64,000 nt of DNA from Rhodovarius crocodyli. Its GTDB lineage: Bacteria; Pseudomonadota; Alphaproteobacteria; Acetobacterales; Acetobacteraceae. The DNA lies in the NCBI RefSeq assembly GCF_004005855.1, contig NZ_SACL01000001.1, forward strand, positions 992,001 through 1,056,000, read 5' to 3'. The translations under genes and the position numbers were made by a program. Within the stretch, counting starts at the first letter, position 1, and each line of letters begins with the position of its first letter. The notes under the pieces were generated by a model. It did no database searches. It had not been told where the DNA came from and was given only the letters and a program-made list of their open reading frames with translations. Below, piece by piece: positions 17,527 through 25,141 of this stretch.

Positions 17527-18360
17527 TTACTTGAACAGGCTGAGCAGCAGCTGCGGCGACTGGTTGGCGATGCCCAGCGCCTGGCTGCCCAGCTGCTGAC
17601 GGATCTGCAGCGCCTGCAGGCGCGCGGATTCCTTGGCCAGATCGGCGTCGATCAGTGACCCAAGGCCGCTTTCCTGCGCGTCCAGGATGTCCTTGTTGTA
17701 GCTGATCTGGTTCTCGATGTAGTTCGAGTAGCTGCCGAAGCTGTTCAGCTGCGTCAGCGTGTTGGTGATGGCCGTGCTCAGCGCGCCGCTGGTGGTCAGC
17801 GCCGCCGCCGCCCCACCCGTGGTGTAGGTGTTGGCGTCCGAGACGCCGTTGTACACGTTGGTCACGGCGCTGTAGCCGCTGAAGGTGTAGTAGCCGCCCT
17901 GGCCGTTGCTCACGACCTTCACGCCCAGCGCCGCCGGGTCATTCAGCACGTTCAGCCCGTTGTAGCTGGCATCGGTGATGAAGGACTTGATGTTGTTCGT
18001 CAGCTCCTTCACCTGCGCCTGATATTGGGTGCGCTGTTCGGAGGTGATCGCGCCGTCGGCCAGCTTGATCGTGATCTCCTTCAGCTTGTTCAGCGAGGTG
18101 GACACGTTCTCCAGCGCGGAGTTGCTGACCTCCAGCAGGCCCTTCACGCCGCCCAGCTGCTGGTTGGCGGAGGTTGTGGCGGCCATGTCGCCGCGGATGC
18201 GCTCCGCCACCGCGAAGGCGGCGCCGTCATCCTTCGCGTCGGCGACGCGATAGCCGGTGGAGATGCGCTTCTGGACGGACGACAACTCATCGTTGGTCCG
18301 GTTCAGCGATTGAAGCGCCACCATGGCGCCCATATTGGTGTTGATCGAGTTCAACGGCAT
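17527..18360 (-). CDS. Flagellin
   Basis: 277 residues, a short flagellin. The N-terminal D0/D1 domain reads MPLNSINTNMGAMVALQSLN and ISTGYRVADAKDDGAAFAVAERIR; the C-terminal D1/D0 has SGLGSLIDADLAKESARLQALQIRQQLG and ends NQSPQLLLSLFK. The variable middle is reduced to about 90 residues. I start at 18360, where the canonical N-terminus begins. No other flagellar, chemotaxis or export gene is in the window, so this is an isolated filament gene. The hairpin GCCCCGC/GCGGGGC in its leader (about 18395-18413) may influence translation. Confidence 0.93.
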   Translation of the reverse strand: MPLNSINTNMGAMVALQSLNRTNDELSSVQKRISTGYRVADAKDDGAAFAVAERIRGDMAATTSANQQLGGVKGLLEVSNSALENVSTSLNKLKEITIKLADGAITSEQRTQYQAQVKELTNNIKSFITDASYNGLNVLNDPAALGVKVVSNGQGGYYTFSGYSAVTNVYNGVSDANTYTTGGAAAALTTSGALSTAITNTLTQLNSFGSYSNYIENQISYNKDILDAQESGLGSLIDADLAKESARLQALQIRQQLGSQALGIANQSPQLLLSLFK

Positions 18361-18599
18361 GGGCTTTTCCCAGGGCAGGCCCGACGGGCGACGAGCCCCG
18401 CGTGATGCGGGGCCGCGTGCCAACCGGACAGGTTGACGAATGGCCGCCCGGGACATCCTGCCGGGCAGGCAGAGTGTGAGTCGCGCCGGGTAAACGAAAC
18501 CTTTCGGCCCCAGGATAAAATCGCCCCACTGGACGAAGGGCCGTGCCCCATGCAGCCTTGCGCAATCGGTTGCTCACCGCGCCGCCAAGGAGGAAACCC

Positions 18600-19055
18600 A
18601 TGATCGAGATCCAGAACCCCAGCGCCATCGCCGAATGGGTGGGCAAGAAGCTGGGCACCAGCGAATGGTTCACCGTGGACCAGAAGACCATCGACCTGTT
18701 CGCCGAGGCGACGGGCGACCACCAGTGGATCCACATCGACGTGGAGCGCGCGGCGAAGGAAATGCCGGGCGGCAAGACCATCGCGCATGGCTACCTGACC
18801 GTCTCCCTGCTGCCGCGCCTGACGCCCAGCATCTATCGCGTCGTGAACCGCAGCCGCTCCATCAACTACGGCAGCAACAAGGTGCGCTTCACCTCGCCGG
18901 TGCCGGCCGGCAGCCGGGTGCGGCTGCACCTGACCATCGCGGGGGTGGAACCCATCAAGGGCGGCGTGCGGGTGACGATGACCAATGAGATGGAGCTGGA
19001 AGGCGCGGACCGGCCTTGCCTGGTCGCGGAGACGATGGCGCTGGTGTATGATTGA
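18600..19055 (+). CDS. MaoC-family (R)-specific enoyl-CoA hydratase-like protein
   Basis: 151 residues with a single hot-dog domain. The hydratase motif ATGDHQWIHIDVERA (about residues 38-52) supplies the catalytic Asp and His, followed by GKTIAHGYLTVSLLPRL. Such proteins hydrate trans-2-enoyl-CoA, often feeding polyhydroxyalkanoate synthesis or beta-oxidation. The ATG at 18600 has AAGGAGGAAA just upstream. A double-hairpin repeat follows directly after the stop. Confidence 0.9.
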   Translation: MIEIQNPSAIAEWVGKKLGTSEWFTVDQKTIDLFAEATGDHQWIHIDVERAAKEMPGGKTIAHGYLTVSLLPRLTPSIYRVVNRSRSINYGSNKVRFTSPVPAGSRVRLHLTIAGVEPIKGGVRVTMTNEMELEGADRPCLVAETMALVYD

Positions 19056-19063
19056 GTATTAAT

Positions 19064-19176
19064 CTTCTTTTTCTGAAGAAAAAGAAGCAAATAGACTTTT
19101 CGGGTTTGGCGCGCCCTGGCCCCAGGCGCGCGCCAGACTCACAGAATTTTTTTGGTTCTTTTTTCCAAAAAAGAAC
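19064..19176. repeat. AT-rich double-hairpin element, copy 1
   Basis: Unit A (CTTCTTTTTC/GAAAAAGAAG, loop TGAA, 19064-19087) is followed by AAATAGACTTTT, a GC-rich core with its own hairpin (TGGCGCGC at 19107-19114 with GCGCGCCA at 19128-19135), and then unit B (GTTCTTTTTT/AAAAAAGAAC, 19155-19176). It fills the gap between convergent MaoC and ChrA genes. Related copies: 24927-25012, 30672-30793 and 50624-50754. Confidence 0.85.
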
Positions 19177-19178
19177 AT

Positions 19179-19703
19179 TTACCTGGCGAAGATCATTCCC
19201 ACGATCCCGCCCGCCAGCAACATCCACAGCGGGTTCCGGTTGCTGCGCCACACGAACACCGCCATCGCCACCGTGATCAGCGGCGCGGCCCAGAAGGTGA
19301 AGGCGGCGTCGCCCAGGATGTAGCCGCTGGCCAGCATCAGCCCCAGCGCCACCGGCACCAGCCCGGCCTGGGCCGGCTTGATCCACCAGGCGTTCTTCAG
19401 CCGGTCGATGGCACCGCCCACCGCGAAGGCGATGCAGGCGGCCGGGCCCAGGATGCCCACGGTGGCCGCCAGCATGCCCATGAAGCCGCCCAGATGCATG
19501 CCCAGCACGCTGGCCGACAGGATGTTCGGGCCAGGCGCGGCCTGGGCCAGCGCATACAGCTGGCTGAAGGTCTGGTCGTCCATCCAATGCAGGCTGTCCA
19601 CCAGCAGGCGGTGCATCTCGGGCGACAGGGCATTGGCACCGCCGACCGCCAGGATCGAGAGCAGCGCGAATTGCAGCAGGATATCGAGCGGTGTCGGGCT
19701 CAT
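19179..19703 (-). CDS. Chromate transporter, C-terminal-type half protein (ChrA family)
   Basis: 174 residues with about five hydrophobic segments. MSPTPLDILLQFALLSILAVGGANALSPEMHR and LAQAAPGPNILSASVLG carry the conserved ChrA G-G and PGP motifs. It overlaps the upstream half gene by 4 nt, so the two half-size proteins probably act as a pair, as in bipartite ChrA systems that export chromate by proton exchange. The physiological substrate is unproven. Confidence 0.88.
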   Translation of the reverse strand: MSPTPLDILLQFALLSILAVGGANALSPEMHRLLVDSLHWMDDQTFSQLYALAQAAPGPNILSASVLGMHLGGFMGMLAATVGILGPAACIAFAVGGAIDRLKNAWWIKPAQAGLVPVALGLMLASGYILGDAAFTFWAAPLITVAMAVFVWRSNRNPLWMLLAGGIVGMIFAR

Positions 19704-20260
19704 GCCGCCTTCCTCTTCTTCCAGCCGCGATAGAGCGACAGCGCCAGCGTGACCGGCGTGCAGAACAGGATGATCCAGCCCAGCGGCACCCGCGCCCAGG
19801 CGGCCAGCAGGCAGATGACGCCCACGGCCACCAGCTGCTCGACCGGCAGGGTCAGCTTCGAGAGCGACTTCAGCGCGGAACCCACCGCGAGCCCGGCGGC
19901 GGCGGCGGCCACCCCCTTCATGAAGGCGTCCAGCCAGGGGTTCTGGCCGTATTCCATCCAGAGCGCGACCAGGCCCAGCACGATGAACAGCGGCAGCAGG
20001 ATGAAGCCGCCCATGGCTGCGACGGAGCCCATCAGCCCCCGGCATTGCCGGCCGTAGATCACGGCGAAATTGCCCACATTCGGGCCGGGCAGCACCTGGC
20101 CCAGGCCCAGCAGCTCGGCGTATTCACGCTCGGTCAGCCATTTGCGCTGGTCCACCAGCACCGACCGCGCGAAGGCGACAGCGCCCCCGAAGGCCAGTCC
20201 GCCGATCTGCAGGAAAGCCAGGAACAGCTCCCCTGTCGTCGGCACATGTCGTTCCGTCAT
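19700..20260 (-). CDS. Chromate transporter, N-terminal-type half protein (ChrA family)
   Basis: 186 residues. FLQIGGLAFGGAVAFARSVL near the start and LGLGQVLPGPNVGNFAVIYG near residue 55 are the ChrA domain motifs, followed by hydrophobic helices and a Lys/Arg-rich C-terminus. It is the first gene of a two-gene unit with 19179-19703. Confidence 0.88.
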   Translation of the reverse strand: MTERHVPTTGELFLAFLQIGGLAFGGAVAFARSVLVDQRKWLTEREYAELLGLGQVLPGPNVGNFAVIYGRQCRGLMGSVAAMGGFILLPLFIVLGLVALWMEYGQNPWLDAFMKGVAAAAAGLAVGSALKSLSKLTLPVEQLVAVGVICLLAAWARVPLGWIILFCTPVTLALSLYRGWKKRKAA

Positions 20261-20322
20261 GGCGCCCCCACCCCAACTATCTGCGCGCCCTGCCGATCCG
20301 CGCCGATGGCGGGGGCAGGACG

Positions 20323-21288
20323 CTATTCCCGGGGCGCGGCCGCACGCCCCAGCCGGTCATTGATCGCGACCCCGAGCCCGGTCTCGGGGATGGGCTGCAC
20401 CGCGATGCCCTTGCAGCCCAGGCGGGTGCCTTCCTCGTCCAGCCGGCGCAGCCCGGCGAACAGCCGTGCCGCGGCCTCACGCAGGTCGCCCGCGGGGGAA
20501 AGGTTCCATACAAGTGCCGCGCCGGGAAGCGGGGGGCCGAAAGCCAGCAGCGCCTCATCGGGGCCGACCTGCGCGGCATTCAGGCGCACCGGCAGGCCGG
20601 GCGCGTAGTGCGACAGCATCATGCCCGGGCTGCGCAGGGTCGGCTCGGGTGCGGCGGCGATGGGCAGGGCGGTGCCGATCGGGCCGATCACGGCCTCTAT
20701 CTGCTCACGCGTGATGCCGCCGGGGCGCAGCAGCGCGGCCCCGCCCGAGGACAGGTCCAGCACGCTGCTTTCCACCCCCACCGTGCAGTCGCCGCCATCC
20801 AGCACGGCGGCGATGCGGCCGGAGAGTTCCTCCAGCACATGCGCGACGGCGGTGGGGCTGACCCGGCCGGAGCGGTTGGCCGAGGGGCCCGCCACCGGGC
20901 GCCCGGTTTCGCGCAGCAGCGCCTGCGTCAGCGGATGGGCGGGCACGCGCACGGCCAGCGTATCCAGCCCCGCGCCGGCCAGCAGCGCCACCGGGCATTC
21001 GGGGCGGCGGCGCAGCACCATGGTCAGCGGGCCGGGCCAGAAGGCGGCGGCCAGTTTCCGGGCGCGCTCATCGGCCACCACATGGGCGAAGGCGGCCTCG
21101 GCATCCGGGTAATGGCAGATCAGCGGGTTGAAATGCGGGCGGCCCTTGGCGTCGAAAATGCCGGCCACCGCGTGGTCGTTGGTGGCGTCCCCGCCCAGCC
21201 CGTAGACCGTCTCGCTGGGGAAGGCGACGAGCTGGCCGTCGCGCAGCAGGCGGGCGGCCTCCGCCACATCGGTCAGCAGCGCGGTCAT
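20323..21288 (-). CDS. sua5: Threonylcarbamoyl-AMP synthase, Sua5 type
   Basis: 321 residues. It makes threonylcarbamoyl-adenylate for the t6A37 modification of ANN-decoding tRNAs. The YrdC domain (residues 1-190) shows FPSETVYGLGGDATND, KGRPHFNPLICH and VAGPSANRSGRVSPT. A C-terminal Sua5 domain (from SPGMMLSHYAPG to the end) makes this the long form rather than TsaC. The ATG at 21288 overlaps the cysQ stop, so the two are co-transcribed. Confidence 0.95.
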   Translation of the reverse strand: MTALLTDVAEAARLLRDGQLVAFPSETVYGLGGDATNDHAVAGIFDAKGRPHFNPLICHYPDAEAAFAHVVADERARKLAAAFWPGPLTMVLRRRPECPVALLAGAGLDTLAVRVPAHPLTQALLRETGRPVAGPSANRSGRVSPTAVAHVLEELSGRIAAVLDGGDCTVGVESSVLDLSSGGAALLRPGGITREQIEAVIGPIGTALPIAAAPEPTLRSPGMMLSHYAPGLPVRLNAAQVGPDEALLAFGPPLPGAALVWNLSPAGDLREAAARLFAGLRRLDEEGTRLGCKGIAVQPIPETGLGVAINDRLGRAAAPRE

Positions 21289-22043
21289 CGGCCCCAGCCG
21301 ATGAAGCCCGCATTCAGATAGCCGGGCTTGCCGTAGCGCATGGGCGCGCCGTCCAGCGTGGTGACGCGGCCGCCGGCGGCCTCCAGCACCGCCTGGCCGG
21401 CCGCCGTGTCCCATTCCATGGTCGGGCCGGGGCGGGGGGCCAGGTCATAGGCGCCCTCTGCCACGCGGGCGAATTTCATGGCGGAGCCCATGGGGCGGGT
21501 TTCCGCCACCTTGGTGCCGCCCAGCATTTTCGCCAGCGCCTCGGGCTTCGCGTGGCTGCGGCTGTCCAGCACGTGCAGGCCCTCGGGCGGGGCGGGGCGG
21601 GTGCTGATGGGGTGGCGGCCGGTGCTGGTTTCCTTCCAGGCCGCGCGCTCGGGCACCAGCCCGCCGAACAGTTCCCCGGTCACGGGCAGGTAGAGGACGC
21701 CCAGCAGCGGGGTGTCGCCCCGCACCAGCCCGATGCAGACGCAGAACTCGTCCCGGCCCTTGGCGAATTCCTTGGTGCCGTCCAGCGGGTCCACCAGCCA
21801 GAACAGCGGCGCGGGTTCCGGGCAGATGCCGTCGGCCGCCGCTTCCTCGGCCACGATGGGGATGCCGGTGGGCAGCAGCCCCTCGGTGATCAGGGCCTCC
21901 GCGATCGTGTCGGCCACGGTCACGGGGCTGGCATCGGGCTTGTGGGTCACGGAAAAACCCTGCGCGCGCACGCCCATGATGGCGTGTCCGGCCTGTCGGG
22001 CCAGGGTGCCGGCCAGTTCCAGCAGGGCGTGGGCGTTTTCCAT
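21285..22043 (-). CDS. cysQ: 3'(2'),5'-bisphosphate nucleotidase CysQ
   Basis: 252 residues of the inositol-monophosphatase superfamily; it removes the 3'-phosphate of PAP formed during sulfate assimilation. Metal-binding motifs are visible: the VAEEAA acidic loop, WLVDPLDGTKEFAKG (D-P-L-D-G-T) and TMEWDTAAGQAVLEAAGG near the C-terminus. The ATG at 22043 is preceded by AAGGAGG. It is the first gene of the cysQ-sua5 pair. Confidence 0.93.
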   Translation of the reverse strand: MENAHALLELAGTLARQAGHAIMGVRAQGFSVTHKPDASPVTVADTIAEALITEGLLPTGIPIVAEEAAADGICPEPAPLFWLVDPLDGTKEFAKGRDEFCVCIGLVRGDTPLLGVLYLPVTGELFGGLVPERAAWKETSTGRHPISTRPAPPEGLHVLDSRSHAKPEALAKMLGGTKVAETRPMGSAMKFARVAEGAYDLAPRPGPTMEWDTAAGQAVLEAAGGRVTTLDGAPMRYGKPGYLNAGFIGWGR

Positions 22044-22130
22044 GCCTCCTTCGTTGCGCCAAGCCGTGCGGGCGCGCAAGGGTAGGCAGCGCCGCAAACC
22101 GGCCTATTCTCAGTCTGTAACGGCAACAGC

Positions 22131-23615
22131 ATGGATCAACCGATGCTCGACATCTCCTTCGTGAAGCCTGCCTTGCCCAAGGCGGGCGCGATCGTGGCGC
22201 TGCTGCCCGAGGGCGCGGAGCCCGCCGGCCTGCTGAAGGCGCTGGACGAGGCCTCGGGCGGCAATGTGGCCCGCGCGCTGGATGCGGCGGGCTTCAAGGG
22301 CCGCAAGGGCCAGTCCGCCACCATCTGGGCGCCCGTGCCGGGCGTGACCAAGCTGCTGGCCATCGGGCTCGGCGCGCTCGACAAGCTGACGCCGGAACAG
22401 GCCGAGGCCGCCGGCGGCAATGCCTGGCCCGCCATCAGCGGTGAAGCCGCCGCGCTGCTGGCGACCGACGCGCTGGAGGCCCCGGTGGCCGTGCGCGCCG
22501 CCATGGGCGCGCTGCTGCGCAGCTATCGCTTCGACAAGTACCGCACCACCGAGAAGCCCGAGGACAAGCCGAAGCTGGCCAAGCTGTCGGTCGCGGTGGC
22601 CAACGCCACGGCGGCGAAGAACGCCTTCGCCCCCTTCCGCGCCGTGGCCGAGGGCGTGTTCCTGACCCGCGACCTGGTGTCCGAGCCGCCCAACGTGCTG
22701 AACCCGGTCGAGATGGCCGAACGCTGCAAGGTGCTGGAAAAGCTGGGCGTCACCGTCCAGATCCTGGGCCCGAAGGAGATGAAGAAGCTGGGCATGGGCG
22801 CGCTGCTGGGCGTGGCCCAGGGCAGCGCGGTCGAGGCCCGGCTGGTGGCCATGCGCTGGAAGGGCGTGACCCCCAAGAAGGGCGACAAGCCCATCTGCTT
22901 CATCGGCAAGGGCGTGACCTTCGACACCGGCGGCATCTCCATCAAGCCCGCCGGCGGCATGGAGGACATGAAGTGGGACATGGGCGGCGCCGGCACCGTG
23001 ATCGGGCTGATGGCGGCCCTGGCCGGCCGCAAGGCCAAGGCCGACGTGGTGGGCCTGGTCGGCCTGGTCGAGAACATGCCGAGCGGCACCGCGCAGCGCC
23101 CCGGTGACGTGGTGACCAGCGCGTCCGGCCAGACCATCGAGGTGATCAACACCGACGCCGAGGGCCGCCTGGTTCTGGCGGACGTCATCCACTACGCGAT
23201 CACGCAGTTCGATCCGAAGTGGATGGTGGACCTCGCGACGCTGACGGGTGCCATCATCATCGCGCTGGGCCATGAGCATGCGGGCCTTTTCAGCAACGAT
23301 GACGAGCTGGCCGCGCAGCTGCTGGAAGCGGGCAAGACCACGGGCGAGGCCTGCTGGCGCATGCCGCTGGGCGATGCCTATGACAAGCAGCTGAAGTCCG
23401 ACATCGCGGACATGAAGAATGTCGGCGGGCGGCCGGGCGGGTCCATCACCGCCGCGCAGTTCATCCAGCGCTTCGTGCAGGGCCGCCCCTGGGCGCATCT
23501 GGACATCGCCGGCACCGCGTGGGCGGGCAAGGATACGGCGACGACGCCCAAGGGCGCCACGGCCTATGGCGTGCGGTTGCTCGACCGCCTGGTGGCCGAC
23601 CATTACGAAGGCTGA
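22131..23615 (+). CDS. pepA: Leucyl aminopeptidase (M17, PepA)
   Basis: 494 residues; a cytoplasmic dizinc or dimanganese aminopeptidase. The catalytic domain shows FIGKGVTFDTGGISIKP (metal and catalytic Lys), MKWDMGGAGTV, and the family signature NTDAEGRLVLAD. An N-terminal macro-like domain occupies about residues 1-160. ATG codons at 22131 and 22143 are both possible starts, and neither has a strong ribosome site. A second M17 gene overlaps the end of this one. Confidence 0.95.
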   Translation: MDQPMLDISFVKPALPKAGAIVALLPEGAEPAGLLKALDEASGGNVARALDAAGFKGRKGQSATIWAPVPGVTKLLAIGLGALDKLTPEQAEAAGGNAWPAISGEAAALLATDALEAPVAVRAAMGALLRSYRFDKYRTTEKPEDKPKLAKLSVAVANATAAKNAFAPFRAVAEGVFLTRDLVSEPPNVLNPVEMAERCKVLEKLGVTVQILGPKEMKKLGMGALLGVAQGSAVEARLVAMRWKGVTPKKGDKPICFIGKGVTFDTGGISIKPAGGMEDMKWDMGGAGTVIGLMAALAGRKAKADVVGLVGLVENMPSGTAQRPGDVVTSASGQTIEVINTDAEGRLVLADVIHYAITQFDPKWMVDLATLTGAIIIALGHEHAGLFSNDDELAAQLLEAGKTTGEACWRMPLGDAYDKQLKSDIADMKNVGGRPGGSITAAQFIQRFVQGRPWAHLDIAGTAWAGKDTATTPKGATAYGVRLLDRLVADHYEG

Positions 23616-24921
23616 CGCCTTCCTGCCCGTCTCGGTGCGCTTCGCCACCGAGACGGAGCATTTCTCCGCCCGCGCCGGGGTGGGAATGCAGGATGGCTTC
23701 GACGGGCTGGGGCAGACCATCGCCCTCGACCCCGCCCAAGGGGACGAGGAGATGGGCGCGCGCGCCTGGGCGAAGCTGGCCGAGCCCTCACGCGGGTTGG
23801 AGATCGACGCGCGCGAATGGCCCGACATGGCGGCGGCCAGCATCGCGGCCGGGGTGGCCCTGCGCGCCTGGCGCATGCCCAAGGCGGCACCCCCGCCGCG
23901 CAAGCCGCAGCTGCTGGTGTTGTGCCGGGACCCGGATGCGGCGAACCGCCACTGGCCGCGCCTGGCGGCCGCGGTGGCCGGCAATCTGTTCGCGCGCTGG
24001 CTGGTGGCGGAGCCCGCCAACCGACTGACCCCCGCCACCTTCGTGGACAGGCTGCGCAGCCTGTCGGAGCATGGCCTTGCCGTGTCCGTGCTGGGGCCGG
24101 AGGAGCTGGAGCGCCGGGGCTATGGCGCCATTTCCGCCGTGGGGCGCGCGGCCCCCACCGGCCCCTATCTGGTCACGCTGGAGTGGAAGCGCGCGGGCGC
24201 CCCGCTGGCCTTCGTCGGCAAGGGGCTGTGCTTCGACAATGGCGGCATCTCCATCAAGCCCGCCGCCGGCATGGAGGCGATGCGTGCCGACATGGCCGGT
24301 GCCGCCGCCTGTGCCGGGGCCATGCTGTCGCTCGCGCTGCGCGATGCCGAGGGCGCGGCGGTAGCCGTGCTGGGCGTGGCCGAGAACGCGATCGGCGCCG
24401 ATGCCTATCGCCCCGGCGATGTGCTGAAGACCGCCAGCGGCCGCACGGTCGAGATCATCGACACCGACGCCGAGGGCCGGCTGGTGCTGGCCGATGCGCT
24501 GCATCACGCCATCACCCATCACGCCCCGCGCGCCGTGATCGACATCGCGACCCTGACCGGCAGCATCGTGACGGCGCTGGGCCATCACCGCGCCGGGCTG
24601 TTCGGCAATGACGAGGCGCTGCGCGACCGCCTGATGGCCGGCGCCATGGCCGTGCGCGAGCCGCTGTGGCCCATGCCGATCGGTGAGGCACATCGTCGGG
24701 ACATCGACAGCGACATCGCGGACCTGAAGCAATGCGCGCCGGCCGGCAAGCTGCTGGCCGATGCCTGCCACGCGGCGGCATTCCTGCGGGAATTCGTGGG
24801 CAGCACGCCCTGGGCGCATCTGGATATCGCGGGGGTTGAGACGGCGGAGGAAGATACGGCCCTGGCTGCGAAAGGTGTGCCGACCGGGTTTGGGGTGCGG
24901 TTGTTTGATGGGTTAGTTTAG
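23566..24921 (+). CDS. M17-family aminopeptidase paralogue
   Basis: About 451 residues. The catalytic half is complete: [27 protein letters not shown] and DTDAEGRLVLADALHH, with IDIATLTGSIVTALG. The N-terminal domain is shorter and differs from the upstream pepA. Known metal ligands appear present, though the family DTGG is DNGG here. The start is uncertain: the ATG at 23566 overlaps pepA by 50 nt, while a GTG at 23635 has no ribosome site. The arrangement looks like an old tandem duplication with divergence. Confidence 0.85.
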   Translation: MACGCSTAWWPTITKADAFLPVSVRFATETEHFSARAGVGMQDGFDGLGQTIALDPAQGDEEMGARAWAKLAEPSRGLEIDAREWPDMAAASIAAGVALRAWRMPKAAPPPRKPQLLVLCRDPDAANRHWPRLAAAVAGNLFARWLVAEPANRLTPATFVDRLRSLSEHGLAVSVLGPEELERRGYGAISAVGRAAPTGPYLVTLEWKRAGAPLAFVGKGLCFDNGGISIKPAAGMEAMRADMAGAAACAGAMLSLALRDAEGAAVAVLGVAENAIGADAYRPGDVLKTASGRTVEIIDTDAEGRLVLADALHHAITHHAPRAVIDIATLTGSIVTALGHHRAGLFGNDEALRDRLMAGAMAVREPLWPMPIGEAHRRDIDSDIADLKQCAPAGKLLADACHAAAFLREFVGSTPWAHLDIAGVETAEEDTALAAKGVPTGFGVRLFDGLV

Positions 24922-24926
24922 GGTAT

Positions 24927-25012
24927 CTTCTTTTTCTGTAGAAAAAGAAGCAAAAAGACTTTTATCTGTTTAATAATAAGAAGTTTATGGGTTCTTTCTT
25001 ATAGAAAAGAAT
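24927..25012. repeat. AT-rich double-hairpin element, copy 2 (degenerate)
   Basis: Unit A is perfect (CTTCTTTTTC/GAAAAAGAAG, loop TGTA, 24927-24950) and is followed by CAAAAAGACTTTT. The core is short and AT-rich with no GC hairpin, and unit B (24991-25012) has mismatches. It fills most of the gap between the M17 paralogue and the malic enzyme gene. Confidence 0.75.
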
Positions 25013-25141
25013 ATCCTGTTTTTCTATCTCGCACCCGCGAACCCACTTCCCGCCACGAGCTTTCGCCGCTGGCCCTTGCTGTGCAACAAAGGGAATGACC
25101 CTCGCGCCTCTGGCGCAACTTGCATGCAAGGCACTCATTCC

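Noticed and set aside
22110-24038. A 642-codon open frame on the minus strand
   Set aside because: Antisense to pepA and its paralogue, with no recognisable domain.
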